A stretch of DNA of 64,000 nucleotides from Hydrogeniiclostridium mannosilyticum (GTDB lineage: Bacteria > Bacillota > Clostridia > Oscillospirales > Acutalibacteraceae). A program made the position numbers and the translations under genes. The stretch covers positions 1-64,000 of the forward strand of contig NZ_QLYR01000005.1 of the NCBI RefSeq assembly GCF_003268275.1. Reading direction: 5' to 3'. The notes beneath the pieces were generated by a model. The model was not told the origin of the DNA. It saw only the letters and a list, made by a program, of their open reading frames with translations, and made no database searches. Positions 18,301 through 25,905 of the stretch are shown in pieces (within the stretch, counting starts at the first letter, position 1; each line of letters starts with the position of its first letter).

Positions 18301-18515
18301 AAAAAAACTTAATTCCGTTTCGCGCATACAGAGAAACGGATCAAGAAGAGGAGGGCCATTTATTTTATGTAGGAATGACCCGGGCAATGGACGAGTTGAT
18401 TTTACTGCATACCTCTGAGCCCTCACCTTATATTCAAGAGCTGGATACAGCATATGTGGAAGTCGAACAGGCTTTGAAACCGAACCCGAGGATAAAACAG
18501 CTGACATTTTTTTAA
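15330..18515 (+). CDS. Endonuclease Q-like PHP nuclease fused to a UvrD/PcrA-type helicase
   Basis: This is a 1061-aa two-part protein. Residues 1-265 form a PHP metallophosphoesterase (LHIHSKYSRATS at the N-terminus, TGDFTHPQW, IPAHIWTPHFSLFG, SNSDAHSPAKLA). A zinc ribbon follows with Cys270, 273, 286 and 289, then HRVEELADR. This order is that of endonuclease Q, which nicks DNA 5' of deaminated bases. From about residue 465 a superfamily 1 helicase begins: Q motif LNLQQLAAV, Walker A GPGTGKT (479-485), VDEFQDIN (from about 650), IGDPDQAIYGFRGAD, QNYRSTPEI, LMTLHAAKGLEF and FYVGMTRA. All helicase motifs are present, though the motor is short (about 600 aa). Role by inference: excision repair of deaminated or damaged DNA, with cutting and unwinding in one chain. 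ATG 15330 follows GAGGTGA. Confidence 0.88.
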   Translation: MYFADLHIHSKYSRATSRECVPEYLDLWARKKGLAVIGTGDFTHPQWRRELLEKLEPAEEGLYRLKKEHSLPCNMAGEQDSPRFLVSGEISSIYKKNGKVHNLILLPDLMAAEKLAHRLEMLGNVHSDGRPILGLDSRDLLELMLEVCPTGIFIPAHIWTPHFSLFGAYSGFDTIEECFEDLTPHIHALETGLSSDPPMNWQLSALDGYRLVSNSDAHSPAKLAREANALETERTYPAIARALKEGDGFCGTLEFFPEEGKYHYDGHRNCGVCLKPGDTVKAQGICPVCGKRITVGVLHRVEELADRAEGYRPSDAPAFRRVAPLPEVIAASTGIAPGGVKAARQSDELLAKIGSELYILLEAPLTELEQKAGPCIAEGIRRLRVGEVHLSPGFDGEYGKVGLLTAEEIERFSGQIEFQGMGRQSGMETGRPVPAPDRVEALPRLAGRRPKTTAHREQLNLQQLAAVQSRAAEIVVTAGPGTGKTRTLVRRICYLIEKGVRAEEITAVTFTNQAAKEMQLRLEKEPETRKMARAVTIGTFHNLCLQLLEHMGKNFSVIGEDEAAVIAEEVIGRFALKMSVKAFLQRLSKRKNQLDIKMDAALEEAFQSYQDTLARYEVLDYDDLLLNVLEAMEKGHLKTEELKQFTYLLVDEFQDINPVQYQLIKKWHEAGANLFVIGDPDQAIYGFRGADSACFQTLKVDFPKIEEIQLLQNYRSTPEIIGCAGSFIQRHREAPFLLRAERRDGAPVRLVSAETSLSSAIFVAKEIAGMVGGMDMLEAHASKKRRGERSFSDIAVLYRTNQQAALLEECLQKEDIPYLVRGRDDFLSDPAVRRVIAFFRFLCNPADRLALRMTLEYEEIPEREREWLLEQYLNVKTPSVAAYLQLKKTSEKARGLDGGLEAFRLRLKKDRAETLVKERTEEFLGMKWREQLIGMAELYKTMPEFIQNITFGEEGDLMRGGRSYSPDAVSLMTLHAAKGLEFPVVILYGVEKNLIPFRAYRETDQEEEGHLFYVGMTRAMDELILLHTSEPSPYIQELDTAYVEVEQALKPNPRIKQLTFF

Positions 18516-18636
18516 TAAGCTGGTAAGGCACGGGGAGTGAGATGATTTTCGTTTATAAAAGGTTGCCTCATTCAAAAAAGAAACAAATTTTGAATAGGTG
18601 TTTGAGCATTGATATTGCGCAATAAGTACAAATAAA

Positions 18637-18683
18637 AACCACCTCGCTGCAACGGCGTTAAGGCCGCTTACAGCGAGGTGGTT
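18637..18683 (-). terminator. Intrinsic terminator of the rpsB-tsf operon
   Basis: AACCACCTCGCTG (18637-18649) pairs with CAGCGAGGTGGTT (18671-18683). On the minus strand the stem is followed by TTTTTATTTG and lies 30 bases after the tsf stop. Confidence 0.9.
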
Positions 18684-18712
18684 CTGCTTTCATCAGAACT
18701 CTGCGATTTTAA

Positions 18713-19630
18713 TTAGTTGCCCATCATGCTGGCAACTTCCTCGGCAAAGTTATCTACTCTCTTTTCAAGACCTTCGCCTTTTTCATAACGAACATAAGCG
18801 GCGATGGAAATCGGCGCGCCCAGCTCTTTGCCAACTTCTTCGGTATATTTCTGAACAGACAGCTTGCTGTCCTTCACATACTCTTGTTCAACCAGGCAGA
18901 CTTCCTTGAAATATTTTGCAACCTTGCCCATAACCATTTTTTCAATTACATTGGCGGGTTTACCGGTGCTGGATGCCTGCTCGGTAGCAATTTTCTTCTC
19001 GTTCTCAATAACATCCTGGGGAACAGAAGCGCTGTTTAAATAGAGCGGGTTGGCAGCGGCAATCTGCATGGCAATATTCTTGGCATACTCCTTAAACTCG
19101 GGCTTTGCAGCAGCCTCGTCAGTTGTGTCAAATTTAACCATAACGGCAATTTTACCGCCCATGTGGATATAATCAGTAAGAACGCCCTCAAAACGGTCAA
19201 AGCGGCGGATTTTAATGTTTTCGCCGATAACCAAAATCTTCTCCTTCAGCAGGGCATCGACAGTTTTATCGGTGCCGCTGGCTGTGCAGGCCAGCAGGGC
19301 ATCCAGGTTGGCCGGGTTATTGTCGGCCACGGTCTGCGCGCAAACCTTTACGAAGGCCTGAAATTCTGCATTCTTGGCAACAAAGTCGGTTTCCGCGTTG
19401 ACCTCAATAACAACACCGACCTTCTCGTTATTAAAAAGCGCGGCATAGGCCATACCCTCGGCAGCAATACGGCCTGCCTTCTTTGTGGCGGCGGCCAAGC
19501 CTTTTTCTCTCAGATAATCAATCGCTCCCTGAATATCTCCATTGGATTCGGTGAGTGCCTTTTTGCAGTCCATCATACCGCAGCCTGTCTTAGCGCGCAG
19601 GTCGGCAACATCTTTTGCTGTAAATGCCAT
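18713..19630 (-). CDS. tsf: Translation elongation factor Ts
   Basis: EF-Ts (305 aa) exchanges GDP on EF-Tu. The N-terminal UBA-like domain is clear (VADLRAKTGCGMMDCKKAL, with DYLREKGLAAA after it), followed by the TDFVAKN motif of the core that contacts EF-Tu. The length is usual for clostridia. ATG 19630 has GGAGGA upstream. It lies downstream of rpsB across a 130-base gap that contains a terminator-like hairpin, so its expression relative to rpsB may be attenuated. Confidence 0.97.
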   Translation of the reverse strand: MAFTAKDVADLRAKTGCGMMDCKKALTESNGDIQGAIDYLREKGLAAATKKAGRIAAEGMAYAALFNNEKVGVVIEVNAETDFVAKNAEFQAFVKVCAQTVADNNPANLDALLACTASGTDKTVDALLKEKILVIGENIKIRRFDRFEGVLTDYIHMGGKIAVMVKFDTTDEAAAKPEFKEYAKNIAMQIAAANPLYLNSASVPQDVIENEKKIATEQASSTGKPANVIEKMVMGKVAKYFKEVCLVEQEYVKDSKLSVQKYTEEVGKELGAPISIAAYVRYEKGEGLEKRVDNFAEEVASMMGN

Positions 19631-19716
19631 TTACGTGTTCCTCCATTTCAAAATTACAATAGACTGGACCTCAAAAGGGAAGAGGACCAGTAAAAAACGT
19701 CCTTTAACCGGTAAAA

Positions 19717-19741
19717 GCACGCCAATGCTCCATTGACGTGC
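19717..19741 (-). terminator. Terminator-like hairpin between rpsB and tsf
   Basis: On the minus strand GCACGTCAATG pairs with CATTGGCGTGC (11 bp with one G-T) around GAG and is followed by TTTT. With such a short U-run it probably acts as a partial terminator that lowers tsf relative to rpsB. Confidence 0.6.
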
Positions 19742-19760
19742 CTCTCCGCAATCAACCGTG

Positions 19761-20510
19761 TTATTCTGCGGTTGTCTCTTCTTCGTTCTCGTTGATTTTC
19801 GCTTCGGCTTCCTCAACGGCCTCGGTCTGGCCCTCTCTGCCTTCAATAATAGCGTTCGCTACAGTAGCGGAAATCAGCTTTACAGCACGGATTGCGTCGT
19901 CGTTTCCGGGGATTACATAGTCAATCTCATCCGGGTCGCAGTTCGTGTCAACAATAGCAACAATCGGAATGCCCAGCTTTTTTGCTTCGGCTACGGCGAT
20001 TCTCTCCTTGCGTGGGTCAACAATAAACAGGGCGCCGGGGAGCTGCTTCATCTCTTTAATACCGCCCAGGAATTTTTCAAGCTTTTCGATTTCCAGGTTC
20101 AGTTTAACAACTTCCTTCTTGGGGAGCATATCGAAAGTCCCGTCAGATTCCATCGCCTTCAGCTGGTTCAAACGGTCAATTCTGCGGCGGATGGTGCGGA
20201 AGTTGGTGAGCATGCCGCCCAGCCAACGGGCATTTACATAATAAGCGCCGGCCCGCAGAGCCTCTTCTTTTACGGATTCCTGAGCCTGCTTTTTTGTGCC
20301 GACGAACAGAACGGACTTATTGTCCATTGAGACCTCACGCACAAAGTTGTAAGCCTCTTCCAGCTTCTTAACGGTTTTCTGCAGGTCAATGATGTAAATC
20401 CCATTGCGCTCAGTAAAAATATAAGCGGCCATCTTGGGGTTCCATCTTCTTGTCTGGTGGCCAAAGTGGACACCGGCCTCCAAAAGTTGCTTCATGGATA
20501 CTACTGCCAT
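19761..20510 (-). CDS. rpsB: Ribosomal protein S2
   Basis: S2 (249 aa) is a 30S subunit protein. The N-terminus [19 protein letters not shown] and the RRWNPKM and [12 protein letters not shown] segments are diagnostic. ATG 20510 is seven bases after AAGGAGG; the open frame nine codons upstream is not used. The C-terminus is a Glu-rich tail. It is followed by tsf as in most bacteria and preceded by a good promoter. Confidence 0.97.
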   Translation of the reverse strand: MAVVSMKQLLEAGVHFGHQTRRWNPKMAAYIFTERNGIYIIDLQKTVKKLEEAYNFVREVSMDNKSVLFVGTKKQAQESVKEEALRAGAYYVNARWLGGMLTNFRTIRRRIDRLNQLKAMESDGTFDMLPKKEVVKLNLEIEKLEKFLGGIKEMKQLPGALFIVDPRKERIAVAEAKKLGIPIVAIVDTNCDPDEIDYVIPGNDDAIRAVKLISATVANAIIEGREGQTEAVEEAEAKINENEEETTAE

Positions 20511-20608
20511 TTTTTTACCTCCTTGGTTTGCCTCCACCGCGCTTGTTTTGGGGTGTGAAACCCGCGAAAGGGACCATCCACCCGGCGACGGCGTGCGTTT
20601 TCTTAAGA

Positions 20609-20637
20609 ATTATACCATAATGTACATGAAAAAGCAA
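20609..20637 (-). promoter_or_regulatory. Sigma-A promoter of rpsB-tsf
   Basis: On the minus strand TTGCTT (20632-20637), a 17-base spacer and TATAAT (20609-20614) lie about 100 bases upstream of rpsB. The leader between holds a G/C-rich stretch that could bind S2 for feedback control, which is unproven here. Confidence 0.8.
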
Positions 20638-20641
20638 GGGG

Positions 20642-20935
20642 TTAATCGCCGCTGAATATTGATGAAAAAAAGCCCTTTTTCCGCCTGGGTTTATAGCATT
20701 CCTGATAATTTACCAGAATGGTGTCTTCACCAATGACCTCAATATCCTTCCAGCCGATGACAATGTCGTCCTCACGGCCCATAATACCGAGAAATTTTAA
20801 CCGCCCATAGATGATAATGGCCGTCAGGCTTGCGGTGTTTGTGTCAATTTCAGCATCGCATACGGCGCCCAGGCGACTGCCGTCCTTCATATTAATGACC
20901 TCTTTATGGCGCATATCGCCAACCCTGCATCTCAC
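20642..20935 (-). CDS. PRC-barrel protein of the YlmC/YmxH sporulation family
   Basis: This 97-aa protein has the PRC-barrel pattern of YlmC/YmxH: RVGDMRHKEVINMKDGSRLG at the N-terminus, a variable strand region and the IGWKDIEVIGEDTILV block, ending in a basic tail. Members occur widely in spore-forming Firmicutes, but their molecular role is not established. The start is GTG 20935 behind GAGGGGGG; a later ATG is possible. It lies 78 bases after a ferritin-like gene on the same strand and may be cotranscribed with it. Confidence 0.85.
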   Translation of the reverse strand: MRCRVGDMRHKEVINMKDGSRLGAVCDAEIDTNTASLTAIIIYGRLKFLGIMGREDDIVIGWKDIEVIGEDTILVNYQECYKPRRKKGFFSSIFSGD

Positions 20936-21013
20936 GGAACAACCCCCCTCGAAATGAAAATGTAAGGCCGGGTGTAATGCGGAACCGGCCTGCTGCGGGC
21001 TATCTGCCCGGGG

Positions 21014-21532
21014 TCAGACGGAATATTTCCGGTAAAGCTTGGTCAAAATCTCCACATGGCTCTGTTCATCCAGAATAATTTGCTGAAGGGCTATATAGAT
21101 TCCATCGTCTTGGATCTGATTCAGTTGGCGGCTGTATTTTTCAATCGCCGCTTTTTCAGACTTGATTGCCATCGAGATTAGCTTATGGGTTTCGCGGGCA
21201 TATTTGTTGTAGCCAGGGCTCCAGTATACCATTTCACCGCGGCTGCCGGCACTCCACAGGCGTGGATTTTCACCCATCTGAAGTGCGATGTGTCCGAATG
21301 CCTGCATGTGCTGCATTTCCTGAACGGCAATTTGACGGAAGACCCCGGCAACCTCCTTGTGCTGATAGGCAACCATGGAATTATAGAGATACAGACTGAC
21401 GGCAGACATTTCAGAGTTTCTGCCGCCGAGGTTGTCGAGCATCATGCGGCCGTAAAGGCGGTTGGGCCGGTTTGTTTGTATATTCAGTGCTTCCGCCGTC
21501 TCCTGTTCTTTTGCACGGTTGTTTTGCTCCAT
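21014..21532 (-). CDS. Ferritin-like di-iron protein, rubrerythrin-type
   Basis: This 172-aa four-helix-bundle protein carries paired carboxylate-histidine motifs: VQEMQHMQAF in the first half and LDEQSHVEIL in the second, consistent with a di-iron site. There is no rubredoxin-like Cys domain at either end. Relatives act in peroxide detoxification or appear as spore-coat-associated proteins; which applies here is unknown. ATG 21532 follows GAGGGGGAG. It is divergent from pyrH. Confidence 0.75.
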   Translation of the reverse strand: MEQNNRAKEQETAEALNIQTNRPNRLYGRMMLDNLGGRNSEMSAVSLYLYNSMVAYQHKEVAGVFRQIAVQEMQHMQAFGHIALQMGENPRLWSAGSRGEMVYWSPGYNKYARETHKLISMAIKSEKAAIEKYSRQLNQIQDDGIYIALQQIILDEQSHVEILTKLYRKYSV

Positions 21533-21690
21533 ATCAATCTCCCCCTCTAAACTTATTTATATGAATATTGCTTTTTTCGTATGACAGGCAAAGAAAAGAT
21601 GCGGACAGTCCTGTTTTGTTAAAATGCGTTTGTCACAGAATAAGGACCAGCTCCGGGGGAATATATCTGAACGGATTATGAAGTTAGGGC

Positions 21691-21719
21691 TTTACTTTAT
21701 CCGGTCGATATTGTAAAAT
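21691..21719 (+). promoter_or_regulatory. Probable promoter of the pyrH-frr-uppS-cdsA cluster
   Basis: TTTACT (21691-21696), a 17-base spacer and TAAAAT (21714-21719) lie about 70 bases upstream of pyrH. Confidence 0.6.
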
Positions 21720-21787
21720 AAACACAATAATTGGTTTTCCTTACTTTGGAAATCTGCTGTTAAATAACGAATACGGGAGTGTTTTGA

Positions 21788-22501
21788 TTGGAACCAAAAT
21801 ATAAGAGAGTCCTGTTAAAGCTAAGCGGGGAATCCCTGGCGGGCAAGCAGTCTTATGGAATCGACTTTGATACGGTATTGAAAATTTGTGAGCCAATCCG
21901 GCAAAGCGTTGCAATGGGGCTGGAGCTGGCGGTTGTTGTTGGAGGAGGCAATTTCTGGCGGGGGCGCTCCAGCGGCAAAATGGACCGCACCAGAGCCGAC
22001 CATATGGGTATGCTTGCGACCACGATTAATGCGCTTGGCGTAGCGGATGCCTTAGAACAGCTTGGTGTTCCGGTTCGGGTTCAGACGGCAATTTCCATGC
22101 AGGAAATTGCCGAGCCCTATATCAGAAACCGTGCGGTCCGGCATTTAGAGAAGGGGAGAGTGGTTGTTTTCGGCTGTGGTACAGGCAACCCTTTCTTTTC
22201 AACGGACACTGCCGCGGCCTTGCGTGCAGCGGAAATTGACGCGGATATTATCTTGAAGGCAACAATGGTGGACGGTGTTTATGACTGCGATCCTAAAAAG
22301 AACCCCAATGCAGTCAAATATGACGAGCTGACCTATATGGATGTGCTGAACCGCAACCTTCAGGTTATGGACAGCACCGCCGCGACGCTGTGCAGGGACA
22401 ACGGAATCCCGATCCTGGTGTTTAATATTGATGAACCGCAGAATATTGTAAAAGCTGTCTGTGGTGATAAAGTAGGTACGATTGTAAAAGAGGAGGCATA
22501 A
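21788..22501 (+). CDS. pyrH: UMP kinase
   Basis: PyrH (237 aa) phosphorylates UMP to UDP for pyrimidine nucleotide supply. The amino-acid-kinase fold signatures are visible: [13 protein letters not shown] at the N-terminus, [12 protein letters not shown], the [19 protein letters not shown] block and the [10 protein letters not shown] segment. The start is TTG 21788 with GGGAG about ten bases upstream; no better in-frame ATG exists. It opens a tightly packed run with frr, uppS and cdsA. Confidence 0.97.
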   Translation: MEPKYKRVLLKLSGESLAGKQSYGIDFDTVLKICEPIRQSVAMGLELAVVVGGGNFWRGRSSGKMDRTRADHMGMLATTINALGVADALEQLGVPVRVQTAISMQEIAEPYIRNRAVRHLEKGRVVVFGCGTGNPFFSTDTAAALRAAEIDADIILKATMVDGVYDCDPKKNPNAVKYDELTYMDVLNRNLQVMDSTAATLCRDNGIPILVFNIDEPQNIVKAVCGDKVGTIVKEEA

Positions 22502-22505
22502 AAAC

Positions 22506-23060
22506 ATGAAACAAGTTTTGGCAAAAGCAGAAGAGCATATGAATAAAACCGTATCGGTCCTTCAAGAGGATTATGCGGCCGTCCGTGCAGGCCGCGCGAA
22601 CCCTGCCATTTTGGATAAGGTTATGGTGGACTATTATGGCGCGCCGACAGCAATCAACCAGCTTGCTGCAGTGTCTGTTTCCGAGGCGCGCGTACTGACT
22701 ATTCAACCTTGGGACGGATCGGTTCTAAAGGCCATTGAAAAGGCGATTCAGACCTCTGACATTGGCATCAATCCGCAGAACGACGGCAAGGTTATCCGTT
22801 TGACGTTTCCGCAGCTGACAGAGGAGCGCCGCAAGGAGCTGGCGAAAGAAATTTCCAAAATGGCGGAAGAGAGCAAAATTGCTGTGCGCAATATCCGCCG
22901 GGATGCAATGGATAAACTGAAGACAATGAAGAAAAATTCCGAGCTGACGGAGGATGACCTCAATAAGGCCGAAAAGAAAACACAGGAGCTGACAGACCGT
23001 TTCTGTAAGGAAATCGATGCCATTCAAACAAAGAAAAACAAAGAGATTATGGAAATTTAA
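22506..23060 (+). CDS. frr: Ribosome recycling factor
   Basis: RRF (184 aa) splits post-termination ribosomes together with EF-G. The family pattern is complete: EEHMNKTVSVLQEDYAAVRAGRANP at the start, YYGAPTAINQLA, IGINPQNDGKVIRL and the charged C-terminal helix. ATG 22506 lies four bases after the pyrH stop with GAGGAGG inside the end of pyrH. Confidence 0.97.
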   Translation: MKQVLAKAEEHMNKTVSVLQEDYAAVRAGRANPAILDKVMVDYYGAPTAINQLAAVSVSEARVLTIQPWDGSVLKAIEKAIQTSDIGINPQNDGKVIRLTFPQLTEERRKELAKEISKMAEESKIAVRNIRRDAMDKLKTMKKNSELTEDDLNKAEKKTQELTDRFCKEIDAIQTKKNKEIMEI

Positions 23061-23069
23061 GGCGGGCTT

Positions 23070-23795
23070 ATGGAAAATGCAACGACACTGGTACCGGACT
23101 TTCTGCCGCAGCACCTGGGGATTATTATGGACGGAAACGGGCGTTGGGCCAAAAAACGCGGGCTGCCGCGTCCAGCCGGCCATAAAGAGGGGGCGGCTAA
23201 TTTTAAGCGCATAACCCGTTATTGCAGCTCCATTGGCATCAAATATTTAACGGTTTACGCCTTTTCAACTGAGAATTGGTCACGTCCGGCGGCAGAGGTG
23301 TCCGCTTTGATGGTACTATTCCGGCAGTATTTGGAAGAATCTCTCCGTGATTTTCTCAACGATGATATCAAGGTTCGTTTTATTGGCGATACCTCGGTGT
23401 TTCCTACGAATCTTCAGCGGCTGATTGCGCAAACCTGGGAGGTTTCCAAGAACAGGACCGGTATGGTGCTGAATATTGCCATGAATTATGGCGGCCGTGC
23501 GGAGATTACTCATGCGGTTCGTGCAGTTGCGCATAAAATTCAGCAAGGGGAGCTCGCCCCGGAGCAGATTACAGAGGAAATGATTGCGGATAATCTCTAT
23601 ACGGCCGGGCAACCAGATCCGGACCTAATTATCCGGCCCAGCGGTGAAAACCGGATTAGTAATTTCCTATTATGGCAGTCGGCCTACACGGAATATGTGG
23701 TAATGGATATTCTGTGGCCGGACTTTACGCCGGAAAATTTGAACTGGGCGTTGGCGGAGTTTGCCCGCCGCAATAGACGTTTTGGAGGAATTTAG
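23070..23795 (+). CDS. uppS: Isoprenyl transferase (undecaprenyl diphosphate synthase)
   Basis: UppS (241 aa) elongates farnesyl diphosphate with IPP in cis to make the undecaprenyl carrier for cell wall synthesis. The signature IIMDGNGRWAKKRG with the catalytic Asp, HKEGA, the YAFSTENWSRP block and the C-terminal DLIIRPSGENRISNFLLWQ block are all present. It is encoded nine bases after frr and directly abuts cdsA. Confidence 0.97.
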   Translation: MENATTLVPDFLPQHLGIIMDGNGRWAKKRGLPRPAGHKEGAANFKRITRYCSSIGIKYLTVYAFSTENWSRPAAEVSALMVLFRQYLEESLRDFLNDDIKVRFIGDTSVFPTNLQRLIAQTWEVSKNRTGMVLNIAMNYGGRAEITHAVRAVAHKIQQGELAPEQITEEMIADNLYTAGQPDPDLIIRPSGENRISNFLLWQSAYTEYVVMDILWPDFTPENLNWALAEFARRNRRFGGI

Positions 23796-24611
23796 GTGAA
23801 ATCCAGAATTATCTCGGCTTGTACCTTGGTGCTGTTTATGGCAGCTGTTGTGATATTCAACCGTTCATTTCCATTGGCGCTCAATATTATGGTTGCTTGT
23901 ATTGCCGTTTTAGCAATTTACGAGCTTTACCATGCGTTAGGGATGAACCAGCGGTGGTTTCTGTTGGGGCCTAGCCTGCTGTTCGCCGGTGCTCTTCCTT
24001 TTTTAGAGCCGGGCTTTTTTCTGGAGTTGACTTATTTTGCGTATACCGTTGTAGTTTTCACAGTGCTGATTATTCAGCACAAGCATTTTACTTTTCGTGA
24101 AGTAGGAATCCTTTACAGTATGACGCTCCTAGTTCCGACAGCGCTAAAGACGTTGGTTGCGGTCCGGCGTTATGGCGGCGAGCACGGCATGTTTTATGTG
24201 ATCATTGCCATCTTTGCGGCATGGGTTGCCGATGTAGGTGCCTTTGTCGCGGGTAGCTTATGGGGAAAACATAAGCTTTGCCCCAACATCAGCCCTAAAA
24301 AAACGATTGAGGGGGCAATTGGCGGTTTTGTACTGGACATCGCAGCCATGCTGGTATTTGGCGCTGTTTTTCAGGCGGCGTTTTATTCTGTAATGGTTTC
24401 CTATCTGCCGCTTTTCATTATTGGCGCCGGCGGTGCGGCGCTTTCTATATTAGGAGACTTGAGCTTTTCACTGATTAAACGCAGCTGCCATATTAAGGAT
24501 TTTAGTGAGCTGATTCCTGGGCACGGCGGTGTGATGGATCGTTTTGACAGTGTCGTGTTTGTTGCGCCTTTTGTTTTATTGGTGGTTCGTATGCTGCCAA
24601 TTATTTGCTGA
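23796..24611 (+). CDS. cdsA: Phosphatidate cytidylyltransferase
   Basis: CdsA (271 aa) makes CDP-diacylglycerol from phosphatidate and CTP. It has multiple membrane helices and the C-terminal signature S-x-x-K-R-x2-x-x-KD-x(4)-PGHGG, visible as LIKRSCHIKDFSELIPGHGG followed by DRFDS. The start is GTG 23796 immediately after the uppS stop with TTGGAGGAAT upstream. Confidence 0.95.
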   Translation: MKSRIISACTLVLFMAAVVIFNRSFPLALNIMVACIAVLAIYELYHALGMNQRWFLLGPSLLFAGALPFLEPGFFLELTYFAYTVVVFTVLIIQHKHFTFREVGILYSMTLLVPTALKTLVAVRRYGGEHGMFYVIIAIFAAWVADVGAFVAGSLWGKHKLCPNISPKKTIEGAIGGFVLDIAAMLVFGAVFQAAFYSVMVSYLPLFIIGAGGAALSILGDLSFSLIKRSCHIKDFSELIPGHGGVMDRFDSVVFVAPFVLLVVRMLPIIC

Positions 24612-24706
24612 TTTATTAAGCGCAGCTCATAATGGGGGCAGCGATGGCATATTTTTGAAATGGACGAAGTTTCGCTTGAATGATGTGGAATAACAGGGGA
24701 AAGATA

Positions 24707-25855
24707 ATGAAACATTGTTTGACAATTTTGGGTTCTACCGGTTCCATCGGCACGCAGACGCTGGATGTCGTGAGAAAGCTGGGACTTTCGGTTTGTGCGC
24801 TGGCAGCAAATCGAAATATCTCTTTATTGGAAAATCAAATCAGAGAGTTTAAACCGCAACTTGTTGCGGTTTTTGACTTAGATGCTGCAAAACAGCTTCG
24901 CATTGCGGTGGCAGACACAAAAACGCGTGTTGTGCAGGGGAAAGAAGGGGTTCTGGAGGCAGCTTCATACGCCGCATCCGACCTGGTGTGTAATGCGCTG
25001 GTTGGCCTGGCGGGGCTGGAGCCAACGTTAGCTGCTATTCACGCCTGTAAAGATATAGCCCTTGCCAATAAGGAAACATTAGTTGCGGGTGGAGCTTTGG
25101 TTAAAAAAGAAGCCCGGAAGCAAGGAGTGACGGTATACCCGGTGGACAGCGAGCACTCTGCTATTTTTCAATGCCTGCAGGGATGCCGGCGTACGCAAGA
25201 GGTGCGTAGGCTCCTCCTGACTGCCTCGGGCGGCCCTTTTTTTGGCAAAAAACGAGGAGAACTGACGTGCGTTACTCCGGAACAGGCGTTGCGCCACCCG
25301 AACTGGAGCATGGGAGCAAAGGTTACGATTGACAGTGCAACGATGATGAATAAAGGGTTGGAGATCATAGAGGCTTCATGGCTGTTTGATGTCCCTGCCG
25401 ACCGGATTGACGTGCTGGTGCACCGGGAGAGCATTGTTCATTCTATGGTGGAATATGCGGACTTTTCCGTGATTGCCCAGCTCGGCGTACCGGATATGCG
25501 GATTCCCATTCAATATGCAGTCACCTACCCGGAACGGGAGCCATCGCCGGTAGAACAGCTTGATCTGATCCGCTGTGGGAGCCTCAGCTTTTGTGCGCCG
25601 GATGAGGAAACTTTTGTCTGCCTGCGCGCAGCAAAAACGGCACTGAAACGCGGGGGGCTTGCTCCAACGGTGTTGAACGGTGCTAATGAAGCGGCTGTCC
25701 CGTTGTTTCTTCAGGGGAAAATTTCTTTTTTAGAAATTGGGGATCTGGTTGCTCAGGCGGTAGCCGGCGAAAAGGAGGACAGTAAGCCTGTGACACTGGA
25801 AAATATTCTGGAGGCGGATGCACGGGCGCGTCGCTTTGTGCTGGAGGCAATATAG
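24707..25855 (+). CDS. dxr: 1-deoxy-D-xylulose-5-phosphate reductoisomerase
   Basis: Dxr (382 aa) converts DXP to MEP in the non-mevalonate isoprenoid pathway. The NADPH-binding ILGSTGSIGTQTLDV motif starts at residue 6; NKETLVAGG, the metal-binding PVDSEHSAIFQ block and KVTIDSATMMNKGLEIIEA follow. ATG 24707 sits after GGGGAAAG; the nine upstream in-frame codons are not supported. The downstream rseP and ispG genes complete a common clostridial gene order, supplying precursors to UppS. Confidence 0.96.
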   Translation: MKHCLTILGSTGSIGTQTLDVVRKLGLSVCALAANRNISLLENQIREFKPQLVAVFDLDAAKQLRIAVADTKTRVVQGKEGVLEAASYAASDLVCNALVGLAGLEPTLAAIHACKDIALANKETLVAGGALVKKEARKQGVTVYPVDSEHSAIFQCLQGCRRTQEVRRLLLTASGGPFFGKKRGELTCVTPEQALRHPNWSMGAKVTIDSATMMNKGLEIIEASWLFDVPADRIDVLVHRESIVHSMVEYADFSVIAQLGVPDMRIPIQYAVTYPEREPSPVEQLDLIRCGSLSFCAPDEETFVCLRAAKTALKRGGLAPTVLNGANEAAVPLFLQGKISFLEIGDLVAQAVAGEKEDSKPVTLENILEADARARRFVLEAI

Positions 25856-25905
25856 GCATTTAATTTTATCTGTATGCGGCACAAGTATTTTTGAGAGGTG
25901 AAGGT

